The notes under the pieces are model-generated. The model was not told the origin of the DNA. It did not search any database and saw only the letters and a list, made by a program, of their open reading frames with translations. Positions 36,320-44,206 of a DNA stretch of 64,000 nucleotides are shown piece after piece. The position numbers were made by a program, and so were the translations under genes. The stretch spans positions 28,211-92,210 of the forward strand of contig NZ_JAAOZC010000012.1 of the NCBI RefSeq assembly GCF_011761305.1. Reading direction: 5' to 3'. Within the stretch, counting starts at the first letter, position 1, and every line of letters starts with the position of its first letter. The DNA is from Sphingomonas vulcanisoli (GTDB taxonomy: Bacteria; Pseudomonadota; Alphaproteobacteria; Sphingomonadales; Sphingomonadaceae).

Positions 36320-36718
36320 GTGCTTTTTCACACCATGGTCGGATCAAATGACATCGAACGGTCGAAGCGCTTTTATGATGAGGTTCTCGGCGTCCTTGGC
36401 GTGAGTGAGGCGACGCTGAACATAGCTGACAGTGGCCACACGCGCCTCTTTTATAGCAATGAGAATGGTACCAACTTCATCGTCTCGCAGCCCATCAACG
36501 ATGAGCCGGCGACTGTGGCAAACGGCAGCACTGTCGCATTCTCTTGCAACTCGCCCGAGCAAGTGAAGCAGTTTCACGACGTCGCTGTCGCTGCCGGCGG
36601 TACGTCAATCGAAGCGGCGCCCGGACCCCGCGAGACGGCATCCCTCGGCGTGATCGAACTAGCCTATGTTCGAGATCCAGATGGCAACAAGCTCTGCGGA
36701 ATTCACTTTCCTACCTGA
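36320..36718 (+). CDS. VOC-superfamily (glyoxalase/bleomycin resistance-like) protein
   Basis: The 132-residue protein starts at GTG 36320 and has FHTMVGSNDIERSKRFYDEV, the first metal-ligand strand and helix of VOC proteins, and then IELAYVRDPDGNKLCGIHFP, the final metal-ligand strand. The substrate cannot be told from the sequence. It lies in the stress cassette of element 2, convergent with the nrsF-like gene. Confidence 0.85.
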   Translation: MLFHTMVGSNDIERSKRFYDEVLGVLGVSEATLNIADSGHTRLFYSNENGTNFIVSQPINDEPATVANGSTVAFSCNSPEQVKQFHDVAVAAGGTSIEAAPGPRETASLGVIELAYVRDPDGNKLCGIHFPT

Positions 36719-36808
36719 GCAGCCGCGCCTGCTCCGGTTTCGTTGTAGCTGTGTCCGATGCGGCGAAACCTCACTCGAACTCGCGACAATTAGGCGCCGA
36801 GCAAGCAG

Positions 36809-37450
36809 CTACCAACGGATGAATCTTGGGCCAATCAACGCACCGAACGCGGAAGCTAGGGCGATGCCAAGAGAATACCAGGTCAGCACGAACAGCGCCG
36901 ACACTTCGGGACAGTGCAGGCAATAGAGCGTTGCCGCCCATGCACCCGAAGCAAGGCCGGCGGCGGCGCCGGCTGCACGCAACCGCGTCGGCGCCAAGCG
37001 CTTGAACGACCATAGCAGTCCGACAAAGATCGGCAGCGACAGCGTCAGCACCAGCCAAGGACAAACCTTCCAGGAATGGCCGAGCCACATTGCCAGCCAG
37101 TCGGCTGGCGGGACATGCGACAATTCGGCGATGCTGACTGCGGCCAATAATCCGAACGGAATGAAGATCGGCCAAAAACCGGCCAGCCTCACTGGTTCAG
37201 GCCGCGAAAGCCGCGACACCATCATCACCGAGCCGATCCCAAGCGAGATCGTGTAGGTCCACTTCATCCAGAACGAGAAGCCATACATCGCGACCGCCAG
37301 ATCGGGGCGGAAGCCCAGCGCGGTGGCTACAAGCAGCAGTGTAATCGCACCGCCGCCACCGATACCAAGCATCAGGCGCCGCCCGACCGACCGAGGGGGA
37401 ACAGGCTTGAGATCACCAGCCAGTGTCTCGATGAGGGTATCGGTATTCAT
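36809..37450 (-). CDS. nrsF: NrsF-type (DUF1109) anti-sigma-F membrane protein
   Basis: The 213-residue protein has six hydrophobic segments, as expected for NrsF, the membrane anti-sigma factor of ECF sigma-F. Cysteines at 130 (SWKVCPWL) and 177/180 (YCLHCPEV) lie where the NrsF family has conserved cysteines thought to sense metal or oxidative stress. Its gene overlaps the sigma-F gene by four bases (37447-37450), so regulator and antagonist are translated together. Family knowledge is from Caulobacter; the present stimulus is inferred. Confidence 0.87.
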   Translation of the reverse strand: MNTDTLIETLAGDLKPVPPRSVGRRLMLGIGGGGAITLLLVATALGFRPDLAVAMYGFSFWMKWTYTISLGIGSVMMVSRLSRPEPVRLAGFWPIFIPFGLLAAVSIAELSHVPPADWLAMWLGHSWKVCPWLVLTLSLPIFVGLLWSFKRLAPTRLRAAGAAAGLASGAWAATLYCLHCPEVSALFVLTWYSLGIALASAFGALIGPRFIRW

Positions 37451-37983
37451 CCGCGCCCTCCTCGAAGGCGCATGGCAAGCGCCTTCAAACCGCGATGGAT
37501 CGATACTTTCACATCTGACTCGCCCAGACCCGCCTCATGCGCGGCCTCCGCGACGCTTTGGCCGTCTATGCGCGTTTTCCGAATGAGGCTGGCCTGCTTT
37601 GCCGGAAGTGCGACGAGTAGCGCGTCGACATCCATCCGCGCGTTGGCCTCTTCCTCGAATCCCTCGAACGCGAGCAGCGTGTCGATACCGTCGAGGTCAC
37701 AATGCTGCCGCCGGCGACGGAAGTGATCCACCAGTTTGTAGCGCGCCACCGCGAACATCCACGCGGAGAACATGCGATCGCGATCGTAGCTCATCCGGCG
37801 AGTGTGAACGGCGATCAGCGTTTCCTGCACCAGATCCTCGACTGCGTCTTCGTCGCCAAGGCGGCGGCGATAAAAGGCACGAAGCGTGGGGACGAGCGCC
37901 TTCAGCAACGCGGCATACGCTGCCGCATCTCCGTTCAGGCCGTCCACCATCCACGTTTTGAGCTGGTCTTCGCTCGCCGGCAT
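37447..37983 (-). CDS. sigF: ECF RNA polymerase sigma factor, sigma-F type
   Basis: The 178-residue protein has region 2 at about residues 25-95 (DAVEDLVQETLIAVHTRRMS, then FSAWMFAVARYKLVDHFRRR) and region 4 at about 125-178 (ESDVKVSIHRGLKALAMRLR). ATG 37983 is chosen over a frame 29 codons longer because the promoter-like GTAACT-N16-CGAA box (38003-38028) would lie inside the longer one. It probably drives its own operon with nrsF and the divergent DUF1223 gene. Confidence 0.9.
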   Translation of the reverse strand: MPASEDQLKTWMVDGLNGDAAAYAALLKALVPTLRAFYRRRLGDEDAVEDLVQETLIAVHTRRMSYDRDRMFSAWMFAVARYKLVDHFRRRRQHCDLDGIDTLLAFEGFEEEANARMDVDALLVALPAKQASLIRKTRIDGQSVAEAAHEAGLGESDVKVSIHRGLKALAMRLRGGRG

Positions 37984-38002
37984 TCGTGCTCCCGACCACC
38001 TA

Positions 38003-38028
38003 TTCGCGCCAGGCACCGCAGAAGTTAC
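38003..38028 (-). promoter_or_regulatory. Sigma-F-type promoter for the sigF-nrsF operon
   Basis: On the minus strand GTAACT (38028-38023) and CGAA (38006-38003) are separated by exactly 16 bases, ending about 20 bases before the sigF start codon at 37983. This differs from the reported Caulobacter sigma-F consensus GTAACC-N16-CGAA by one base, so the operon is probably autoregulated. Confidence 0.65.
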
Positions 38029-38127
38029 AGTTTGCGGTTGATGGGGAAGAATTGCGGCTAGCCACCGCATATCCGAGATCTCGACGGGAAGCGAACGAGC
38101 GCCTAGCTAACTTTATTTTCGGACTGT

Positions 38128-38153
38128 GTAACCGCCACTCGCTTCATTGCGAA
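38128..38153 (+). promoter_or_regulatory. Sigma-F-type promoter for the DUF1223 gene
   Basis: GTAACC (38128-38133) and CGAA (38150-38153) are separated by exactly 16 bases on the plus strand, a full match to the reported sigma-F consensus. The box ends about 53 bases before the DUF1223 start at 38207. Together with the divergent box at 38003-38028 this indicates that both units belong to one regulon. Confidence 0.7.
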
Positions 38154-38206
38154 CTAGGGGCATACCGCTCGCCGTCACGTGTCGGGCAACTGCCGGAAGT
38201 TCTCGC

Positions 38207-38929
38207 ATGCCGAAACCACGATCAGCTTGGCTACCTCTATCTGCGGCGATGGTTGTCGCCATCACAGGCGGCTCGGCTGGCATTCGAGCAGCGTCGCCCA
38301 AAGATGCGACTGCCACTCCCACAGTCGTCGAGCTGTTTCAGAGCCAGGGATGCTCGTCGTGCCCGCCAGCTGACGCCTATCTGAATGCGATCGCCGATCG
38401 TCCCGACATTCTCGCGCTGTCGTTCGCGGTGACCTATTGGGATCAGCTTGGCTGGAAAGACACGTTCGGATCGCCACGTTTCACCGACCGCCAGCGGGAT
38501 TATGCGCAGGCGGGGCGAGGCCAGGTCGCGACGCCCGAACTGATCGTCAACGGCACGACCGCTGTCGTTGGCAGCAACCGCGCCGCTTTCGATGCCGCAA
38601 TCGCGAAGGCTGGACCGCCACGCGGTGGGCCGGCAATCGCTGTCGAAGGGTCGACTGTTCGGATCGGCAAGGCAGCGAGCGGTGTGCCGTCGACCATCTG
38701 GCTTGTGCGATACGATCCCAGGTTCCGCGATGTGCCCATCCGCGCGGGCGAGAATAACGGCAAAACGCTTCCCCATCGTGGCATCGTTCGCGAGCTCATC
38801 CGGCTCGGCGATTGGCGTGGTGCGGGCATATCGTTCGAAACGCCCCGGCCGCGAGAGTCGGGGCTGCTCACTGCAGTCCTCGTTCAACGGGGCCGCGGGG
38901 GGCCCATCGTGGCTGCGCGCAGGTTGTAG
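38207..38929 (+). CDS. DUF1223 thioredoxin-fold exported protein
   Basis: The 240-residue protein has an N-terminal hydrophobic leader (residues about 8-30) and VVELFQSQGCSSCPPADAYL, where CSSC is the redox-active CxxC-like pair of the DUF1223 family. VATPELIVNGTTAVVG is the cis-proline segment. A GGAAG site precedes ATG 38207. It has a sigma-F-type promoter directly upstream, which places it in the stress regulon of this element. Its exact substrate is unknown; a periplasmic thiol role is inferred. Confidence 0.87.
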   Translation: MPKPRSAWLPLSAAMVVAITGGSAGIRAASPKDATATPTVVELFQSQGCSSCPPADAYLNAIADRPDILALSFAVTYWDQLGWKDTFGSPRFTDRQRDYAQAGRGQVATPELIVNGTTAVVGSNRAAFDAAIAKAGPPRGGPAIAVEGSTVRIGKAASGVPSTIWLVRYDPRFRDVPIRAGENNGKTLPHRGIVRELIRLGDWRGAGISFETPRPRESGLLTAVLVQRGRGGPIVAARRL

Positions 38930-38989
38930 ACTTTCCCTGGTCGCCGGTGCCCCGACCAATTCCCTCAGGGCACCTCTAGGAGACGACCC

Positions 38990-39262
38990 ATGAAAATGAT
39001 CACCCTGATTGCGATGTCCGTCCTGTCGATGGCCGCCGTCGCTCCCTCGATGGCGCAGGATGCGATGATGAAGGACGGCATGAAGTCCGACAAGATGATG
39101 AAGATGTCGGCGGCCGACACGAAGAAGATGAATTCTTGCCAGGCGATGACGCACGACGCGATGATGAAGAGCGCCAGCTGCAAGAAGATGATGAAGATGC
39201 ATCCCGACATGATGAAGAGCGACGGGATGATGAAGCATGATGGCATGATGAAGGGCAATTGA
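38990..39262 (+). CDS. Exported methionine-rich MXKDX-repeat-like protein
   Basis: The 90-residue protein has a signal peptide (MKMITLIAMSVLSMAAVAPS, cleavage near AQDA) followed by a short mature part dominated by Met and Lys, with repeats such as DAMMKDGMKSDKMMK and HDGMMKGN. This resembles the pentapeptide MXKDX repeat family, which has unknown function. Many Met residues suggest copper binding or methionine-based oxidant scavenging (inference). It lies 60 bases after the DUF1223 gene and is followed by a strong hairpin. Confidence 0.8.
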   Translation: MKMITLIAMSVLSMAAVAPSMAQDAMMKDGMKSDKMMKMSAADTKKMNSCQAMTHDAMMKSASCKKMMKMHPDMMKSDGMMKHDGMMKGN

Positions 39263-39268
39263 GCTGCG

Positions 39269-39303
39269 GCAGGGGCGGCGTGACATGATCACGCTGCCCC
39301 TGC
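39269..39303 (+). terminator. Strong hairpin after the MXKDX gene
   Basis: GCAGGGGCGGCGTGA pairs with TCACGCTGCCCCTGC around a 5-base loop (CATGA), seven bases past the MXKDX stop. There is no T-run after it, so it may terminate transcription partially or separate this gene from the cytochrome b gene 20 bases downstream. Confidence 0.6.
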
Positions 39304-39321
39304 GCGAATTGAGGTGTGCCC

Positions 39322-40140
39322 ATGTCAGATCCAACCGATGCGGCTGCCGATGGTGGCAATCTTATCTACCGGCAGTGCAGGCCGGTACGGCTCTGGCATT
39401 GGATCAACGCCATTTCCGTGATCGTCATGCTGATGAGTGGTCTCGCGATCTTCAACGCGCATCCCCAGCTTTATTGGGGTCAGTATGGCGCCAATCACGA
39501 AGTCCCGTGGTTCGAAATCGGAAGCTCAGGCAGTTCCGGCTTCCTACGTCTCGGCCCGATCACGATACCCACGACGGGCGTGCTCGGAATTTCCAGTGGC
39601 AACGAGCTAGCGTTTCCCGCGCTCGTCACGATCCCTTCGAGTTATGATCTGGCGACCGCCAGGCAATGGCACTTCGCCTTTGCCTGGCTGCTCGTCGGAG
39701 GCGGATTGCTGTTCTGGCTGTGGGGGTTCGTCAGCCGCCACGTCCAGCGCGATCTCGCGCCGACGCGGCGCGAACTGCGCCCGGCGCACATCTGGCAGGA
39801 CATCAAGGATCATGCCCGCCTGCGCTTCCACACCGGCGAAGGCGCGCGGCGCTACAACATCCTGCAAAAGCTCAGCTACATCGGTGTTATCTTCGGCTTG
39901 CTGCCCGCGATGGTCCTGAGCGGCCTGACCATGTCGCCTAGCATGGATGCGGCCTGGCCCTGGCTGCTCGACCTGCTCGGCGGCCGTCAGTCGGCGCGTT
40001 CGATCCACTTCATCTGTGCCAGCCTGCTCGTCGGGTTCATCCTGGTGCATCTGGCGATGGTTTTGCTGGCCGGACCATTCAACGAACTCCGGTCGATCAT
40101 CACCGGCTGGTATCGCCTGCCGCGGGAGACGTCGAGATGA
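39322..40140 (+). CDS. Cytochrome b/b6-type membrane subunit (island copy)
   Basis: The roughly 272-residue protein opens at ATG 39322 (MSDPTDAAADGG) and is a close relative of the core gene at 6016-6828: VRLWHWINAISVIVMLMSGL, then ARSIHFICASLLVGFILVHL give the heme histidines. It has an extra insertion near residues 75-95 compared with the core copy. It overlaps the molybdopterin oxidoreductase gene by four bases, as in the core operon, but no ABM gene precedes it. Probably a membrane electron donor. Confidence 0.88.
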   Translation: MSDPTDAAADGGNLIYRQCRPVRLWHWINAISVIVMLMSGLAIFNAHPQLYWGQYGANHEVPWFEIGSSGSSGFLRLGPITIPTTGVLGISSGNELAFPALVTIPSSYDLATARQWHFAFAWLLVGGGLLFWLWGFVSRHVQRDLAPTRRELRPAHIWQDIKDHARLRFHTGEGARRYNILQKLSYIGVIFGLLPAMVLSGLTMSPSMDAAWPWLLDLLGGRQSARSIHFICASLLVGFILVHLAMVLLAGPFNELRSIITGWYRLPRETSR

Positions 40141-40898
40141 CGCTGCTGACACGCCGTGGCCTGATCGGTTCTCTCGGCGCGGGCGCGGGAGGTCTTTTAC
40201 TCTCTGGATGCGACCGGATCGTCGCGGCGCCTAGCGTCAAGCATGTCGTCGGCATCGGTGAGACCCTGACGATGCGTGCGCAGCGCTTGCTGACAAATCG
40301 CAGCGCGCTGGCGCGGGAATTCCCCGCCTCCGACATGTCGCCGGTGTTTCGCACCAACGGCAACACCATGCCGCAAAGTGAAGCCTATCAGGCGCATGTT
40401 GTCCATCGCTTCGCAGACTGGCGCCTATTGATCGATGGCTTGGTCAGGCGTCCGCAATCCTTATCCTTGGCACAGATCAGAGCAATGCCCACCCGCACCC
40501 AGATCACCCGCCATGATTGCGTGGAAGGGTGGAGCGCGATCGGCAAATGGACGGGTGTGCCGCTGAAGCTGCTGATCGATGCCGCCGGTGCGCTACCCGC
40601 CGCACGCTATGTCGTCTTCCACTGCGCCGACGATTTCGATGGCGATCCTTATTACGAGAGCATCGACCTAATCGACGCCCATCATCCCCAGACCATCCTC
40701 GCGTGGGGGATGAACGACCAGTTGCTCAGCGTCGGCCATGGTGCGCCGCTTCGCCTGCGGGTCGAGCGACAGCTGGGATATAAGCAGGCCAAATATGTCA
40801 TGCGGGTCGAGCTTGCCGACTCGCTAGACAATATCGGATCGGGCAAGGGCGGCTATTGGGAAGATTCAGCCGACTACCAATGGTACGCCGGGATTTAG
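40137..40898 (+). CDS. Molybdopterin-dependent oxidoreductase, sulfite-oxidase-fold (island copy)
   Basis: The 253-residue protein has a Tat-like leader (TRRGLIGSLGAGAGGLLLSG) with a Cys at the end, and the catalytic region ITRHDCVEGWSAIGKWTGVP with the molybdenum-binding Cys. It is clearly paralogous to the protein at 5264-6019. The ATGA overlap with the cytochrome b gene is the same as in the core copy. A periplasmic repair reductase for oxidised methionine is a plausible role given the sigma-F regulon and the Met-rich protein next door, but this is inference. Confidence 0.86.
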   Translation: MTLLTRRGLIGSLGAGAGGLLLSGCDRIVAAPSVKHVVGIGETLTMRAQRLLTNRSALAREFPASDMSPVFRTNGNTMPQSEAYQAHVVHRFADWRLLIDGLVRRPQSLSLAQIRAMPTRTQITRHDCVEGWSAIGKWTGVPLKLLIDAAGALPAARYVVFHCADDFDGDPYYESIDLIDAHHPQTILAWGMNDQLLSVGHGAPLRLRVERQLGYKQAKYVMRVELADSLDNIGSGKGGYWEDSADYQWYAGI

Positions 40899-40923
40899 TA
40901 CCAACATGAATCTCGCTCAGCCA

Positions 40924-41838
40924 TCACCCTTCCACCTTAGCTTTGCTTGAGCCAACGTATCGATTGAAGAAGCGAACCGTGTCGTCGAGCACCGGCCCCT
41001 TGGTTCGGAACGGCTTGGAGACCGCCATGATCATGTCATTGTGGCTGAACCCCGGATATTCCTGAAGCACAGTGTCGGTGCTGCCAAGCGCCTTTTCCCG
41101 ATGGGCGAGAGCGATAGCATTACGCGGCTTCACCTCGGTGTCGGCAGTACCCGTACCCAGCCATAAGGGAGGAGCATCTTTTCGGGCAAAGGTGATTGGC
41201 TGCGTTTGCCCAGGGTCGGGAGCATTTCCCATCGCGGCCACGGCCCGCGCGGAGTCGAAGGGATAGAAATCGTAGGGCCCCGCCAGACCCGCCGCCGCCT
41301 TTATCACGCCCGGATCGACGCCGGCCGAGCGCAGATACCGGCTGTCCAGCGCCAACATGATAGCGTTGTAGGCACCCGCCGAATGGCCGGCGAGGACGAT
41401 CCGATCAGGATCGCCGCCATATCGCGCAATGTTATCATGCACCCATCGCACCGCTGTCGCGCCATCCTGCATGAACGCCGGAAAGCGTACGTCAGGCACT
41501 TTGCGATAGTCGGGCAGAACGACCACGAAGCCCTTGGCGGCATAGGCCCGCCCGACGAAGCCATAATCCTGCCGCCGACCTTTGACCCAGGCGCCGCCGT
41601 AGAAGAAGATCAGGACGGGTTTGTGGGCTCCTGCTGCTATAGGCGGCGCCCAGATGTCCAGGTCGCCGCTGTTCCCGGGAGCAAACGGAACGCCCGTCGC
41701 GACACGCCGAGCACTGCTTTCATTCGGCCAAAGACCATCCAGAACATCGAGCGACTTCGGCGGAGAGTATAAATAGAGGGTAGCGGCAATGGCCAGGATC
41801 ACGGCCGGAATTGCGATCAAGCCCCACAACACGCGCAC
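40924..41838 (-). CDS. Membrane-anchored alpha/beta hydrolase (esterase)
   Basis: The 304-residue protein begins with a GTG and has an N-terminal transmembrane segment (residues 2-26). FFYGGAWVKG is the oxyanion-hole motif (usual HGGG replaced by YGGAW) and LAGHSAGAYNAIML the nucleophile elbow with Ser. GFSHNDMI near the C-terminus holds the catalytic His. It is convergent with the molybdopterin oxidoreductase gene. Substrate unknown; family members are carboxylesterases. Region 41839-42089 holds no further gene. Confidence 0.85.
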   Translation of the reverse strand: MRVLWGLIAIPAVILAIAATLYLYSPPKSLDVLDGLWPNESSARRVATGVPFAPGNSGDLDIWAPPIAAGAHKPVLIFFYGGAWVKGRRQDYGFVGRAYAAKGFVVVLPDYRKVPDVRFPAFMQDGATAVRWVHDNIARYGGDPDRIVLAGHSAGAYNAIMLALDSRYLRSAGVDPGVIKAAAGLAGPYDFYPFDSARAVAAMGNAPDPGQTQPITFARKDAPPLWLGTGTADTEVKPRNAIALAHREKALGSTDTVLQEYPGFSHNDMIMAVSKPFRTKGPVLDDTVRFFNRYVGSSKAKVEG

Positions 41839-42089
41839 CTACTTTACCGGAGCTTGCGACAACGTCAGCGCGGAAGCCTTAGCCGCAAGCAGCGGGCGCA
41901 CTTTTTTAGTCGCTACCGATGCCGAGACGAATTTCTCCGCAACGGGGGCGGTGGCTAGGCGCTGCATAATGGCTCTCCAAGATCATGCGCACAACGCGCG
42001 ACGAGCTTTGAGGGCAGCGCGGCTCGCGGAAATCTTCAGACTTCCGCCTGCCGCTGCTGGATCGCCACAATTCGTGCGTCCGTGCGTTG

Positions 42090-42536
42090 ATGCGCGTGAT
42101 GGAAAACGATCCGGGAAAAGTTGCTGTAAAGGCGCAAGTGGAGCTTGCGGATAGCGCCGACAAACTGACTGATAGCGCAGCACAACAGACCGACAGCGCC
42201 GATCGCCGCACCGAGCTTGCCGCAGACCGCACCGTCCTCGCCGCCGAGCGTACTTACGCGGCTTGGGTCAGGACCGGGCTCGCCGCCCTCGCTTCCGGGA
42301 TCGGTGCCCGCGCTCTGCTCGACAAGATCGTCGCGCCCTGGTTTATCGGGATAACGGGATCTGTCCTGATCCTGTTCAGCGGCTTTTGCTTCGCTGCAGC
42401 CGTGTGGCGACAGATGGGCAAGGTCGCGCCACCCAGGCCGGACGCGCACCGCATCCCACCCTCGCTGCTGATCGCGGTCAACGGGTTCCTGGCGCTGGTC
42501 AGTCTCGCCGCTCTCGTGGGGATTTGGCTGCATTGA
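42090..42536 (+). CDS. DUF202 (YidH-like) membrane protein
   Basis: The 148-residue protein has a heptad-like N-terminus (ADSADKLTDSAAQQTDSADR, then RTELAADRTVLAAERTYAAW) and three hydrophobic segments typical of DUF202 membrane proteins. RTxLAxERT is the family hallmark. The start could be ATG 42090 or 42099. It overlaps the following SLC13-like pseudogene start by a few bases, so it was probably once part of an operon with it. Confidence 0.82.
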   Translation: MRVMENDPGKVAVKAQVELADSADKLTDSAAQQTDSADRRTELAADRTVLAAERTYAAWVRTGLAALASGIGARALLDKIVAPWFIGITGSVLILFSGFCFAAAVWRQMGKVAPPRPDAHRIPPSLLIAVNGFLALVSLAALVGIWLH

Positions 42537-43341
42537 CCTCTTCACAGGCGCTGCTCTTCGCGATTCTCGGCGGAGCCATTCTCTGTTTCGCCTCGGGCCG
42601 GTTTCGGCTCGATGTTGTGTCGCTGGTCGCCTTGTTCGCTGGGCTGGCGCTCGGCGTCGTGCCGGCGAAGACAGCGTTCAGCGGCTTCACCAGCGATGTC
42701 GTGATCATCATCGCATCTGCGTTGGTCGTGAGCGCCGGAATCGCGCGATCGGGTGTGATCGAATGGGCCGTCAGACCTCTCACGGCGCGCCTCAAGCGGC
42801 CAAGAAGCAGGTGCCGGTGATGGCCGCCGCGACGGCCTTGCTGTCGATGGTCACCAAGAATGTCGGCGCGTTGGCGATCCTGATGCCGGTTGCGCTGCGG
42901 ATGGGGCGCGAGGAGAAATCGTCCCCGACCGCGCTGCTGATGCCGATGGCTTTCATCTCGCTGCTCGGTGGGCTGGTCACGCTCGTGGGCACGTCGACCA
43001 ACATCATCGTCAGCCAGGTCCGAGAGGAAATGGTCGGCAAGCCTTTCCAGATGTACGACTTCGCGCCGATCGGCCTCATTCTCACCGCACTGGGATTACT
43101 CTTCGTAAGTCTCGGCTGGCGCTTGCTGCCGCGCGATCGCCAAGGCCGGGCGGATCTGGGCGATGTCGCCGCTGCGTCCACCTACAGCACCGAAGCCAAG
43201 ATCGCCGACGAGTTGCCCAAGGACATGGTAACGATTCCTGCCGCTTGCCGAGAGATCGGTGAAAATGGGCGATCAGCGCGGCCGCTGGCTCCCTGCGTTG
43301 ATCCTCGCGGTGGCGATGGTGCTGCTCGGGCTCACGGCTGA
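42533..43341 (+). pseudogene. SLC13-family transporter, frameshifted and truncated
   Basis: A start near TTG 42533 gives LLFAILGGAILCFASGRFRL and transmembrane segments up to LTARLKR at about 42800, where the frame ends at a stop (42820). A neighbouring frame continues with PVMAAATALLSMVTKNVGAL, LMPMAFISLLGGLVTLVGTS and FAPIGLILTALGLLFVSL until about 43250. Together these are the N-terminal half of an SLC13-type anion transporter. One frameshift near 42800 and loss of the C-terminal half leave it nonfunctional. Confidence 0.75.
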
Positions 43342-43474
43342 CGATCTGCTCGACCGCCCATTCTATCATCCGACCTTCGAGGAAGGCCTCAAACCGGCAC
43401 TGCGCTCGATCTGCAAGCAGGTCGGCGTCCAATTACCCGACGTAAGCGACGAAGGCGGCCCGCCAGGCGCCTGA
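43265..43474 (+). CDS. Small membrane protein, possibly spurious
   Basis: A 69-residue frame starting MGDQRGRWLPALILAVAMVL has one hydrophobic segment and a polar tail (FEEGLKPALRSICKQVGVQL). It lies directly after the decayed SLC13-like gene and is separated from the GST gene by about 50 bases. It could be a real small gene or a fragment of the same decayed region. No family recognised. Confidence 0.4.
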   Translation: MGDQRGRWLPALILAVAMVLLGLTADDLLDRPFYHPTFEEGLKPALRSICKQVGVQLPDVSDEGGPPGA

Positions 43475-43522
43475 TCACGTGCCGATCGCTTCCCACATCC
43501 GACACCGAACGAGAGGTTACCT

Positions 43523-44152
43523 ATGATCACCCTACATCACCTGAACGTCTTGCGATCCACCCGCGTCATTTGGTTGCTGGAAGAGCTTGGGCTCGGCTAT
43601 GAGTTGAAGACCTATCAGCGCGACCAGAATTTCCGCGCACCACCGGAACTGGCGTCCGTGCATCCCTTGGGAAAGGCGCCGATCCTTGTCGACGATGGTC
43701 TGGTGCTGGCGGAATCCGCCACGATCCTGCGCTATCTCGAACAGAAATATGGCGATGGTCGTCTGGTTCCGGCACCCGGCACACCGGATCGCGCGATCCA
43801 CGACGAGTGGCTGGATTATGTCGAGAGCTCGGCGGCGCTCCCTGTCATGTTCACGTTGCTAGGCGCTAAGACGGGCGGACTGCCAACCGGTTTGGCCGGT
43901 TTCACCGGACCGGAACTGGCCAAGGCGCTTGCCTACATCGCGGATCGGGTGCGCGATCGCGAATATCTCATGGGCGACCGTCTTACCCTCGCGGACATCC
44001 AGATGAGTTACCTGCTGACGGCGCTGCGCAACGCAGGCCAACTCGGCACTTACCCCGCCGTCGTCGCTTATCTAGATCGGCTGGAGGCTTCGCCGGGCCT
44101 TAAGAAAGCGATCGAGGTCGGTGGACCGATGAGCCTGCCAGCGCGAACCTAG
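43523..44152 (+). CDS. Glutathione S-transferase
   Basis: The 209-residue protein has an N-terminal thioredoxin-like domain (residues 1-80) with ITLHHLNVLRSTRVIWLLEE and HPLGKAPILVDDGLVLAESA, in which the cis-Pro and ESA segments contact glutathione, and a helical C-terminal domain with MGDRLTLADIQMSYLL. It is intact, starting at ATG 43523 after GAGAGG. It detoxifies electrophiles by glutathione conjugation (family knowledge) and fits the stress theme of element 2. Confidence 0.92.
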   Translation: MITLHHLNVLRSTRVIWLLEELGLGYELKTYQRDQNFRAPPELASVHPLGKAPILVDDGLVLAESATILRYLEQKYGDGRLVPAPGTPDRAIHDEWLDYVESSAALPVMFTLLGAKTGGLPTGLAGFTGPELAKALAYIADRVRDREYLMGDRLTLADIQMSYLLTALRNAGQLGTYPAVVAYLDRLEASPGLKKAIEVGGPMSLPART

Positions 44153-44206
44153 AGTCTCTTCGCAGTGTCGCCGCGCGCCCTACCCTCGGGCCGGCGCGCG
44201 GGTCCC

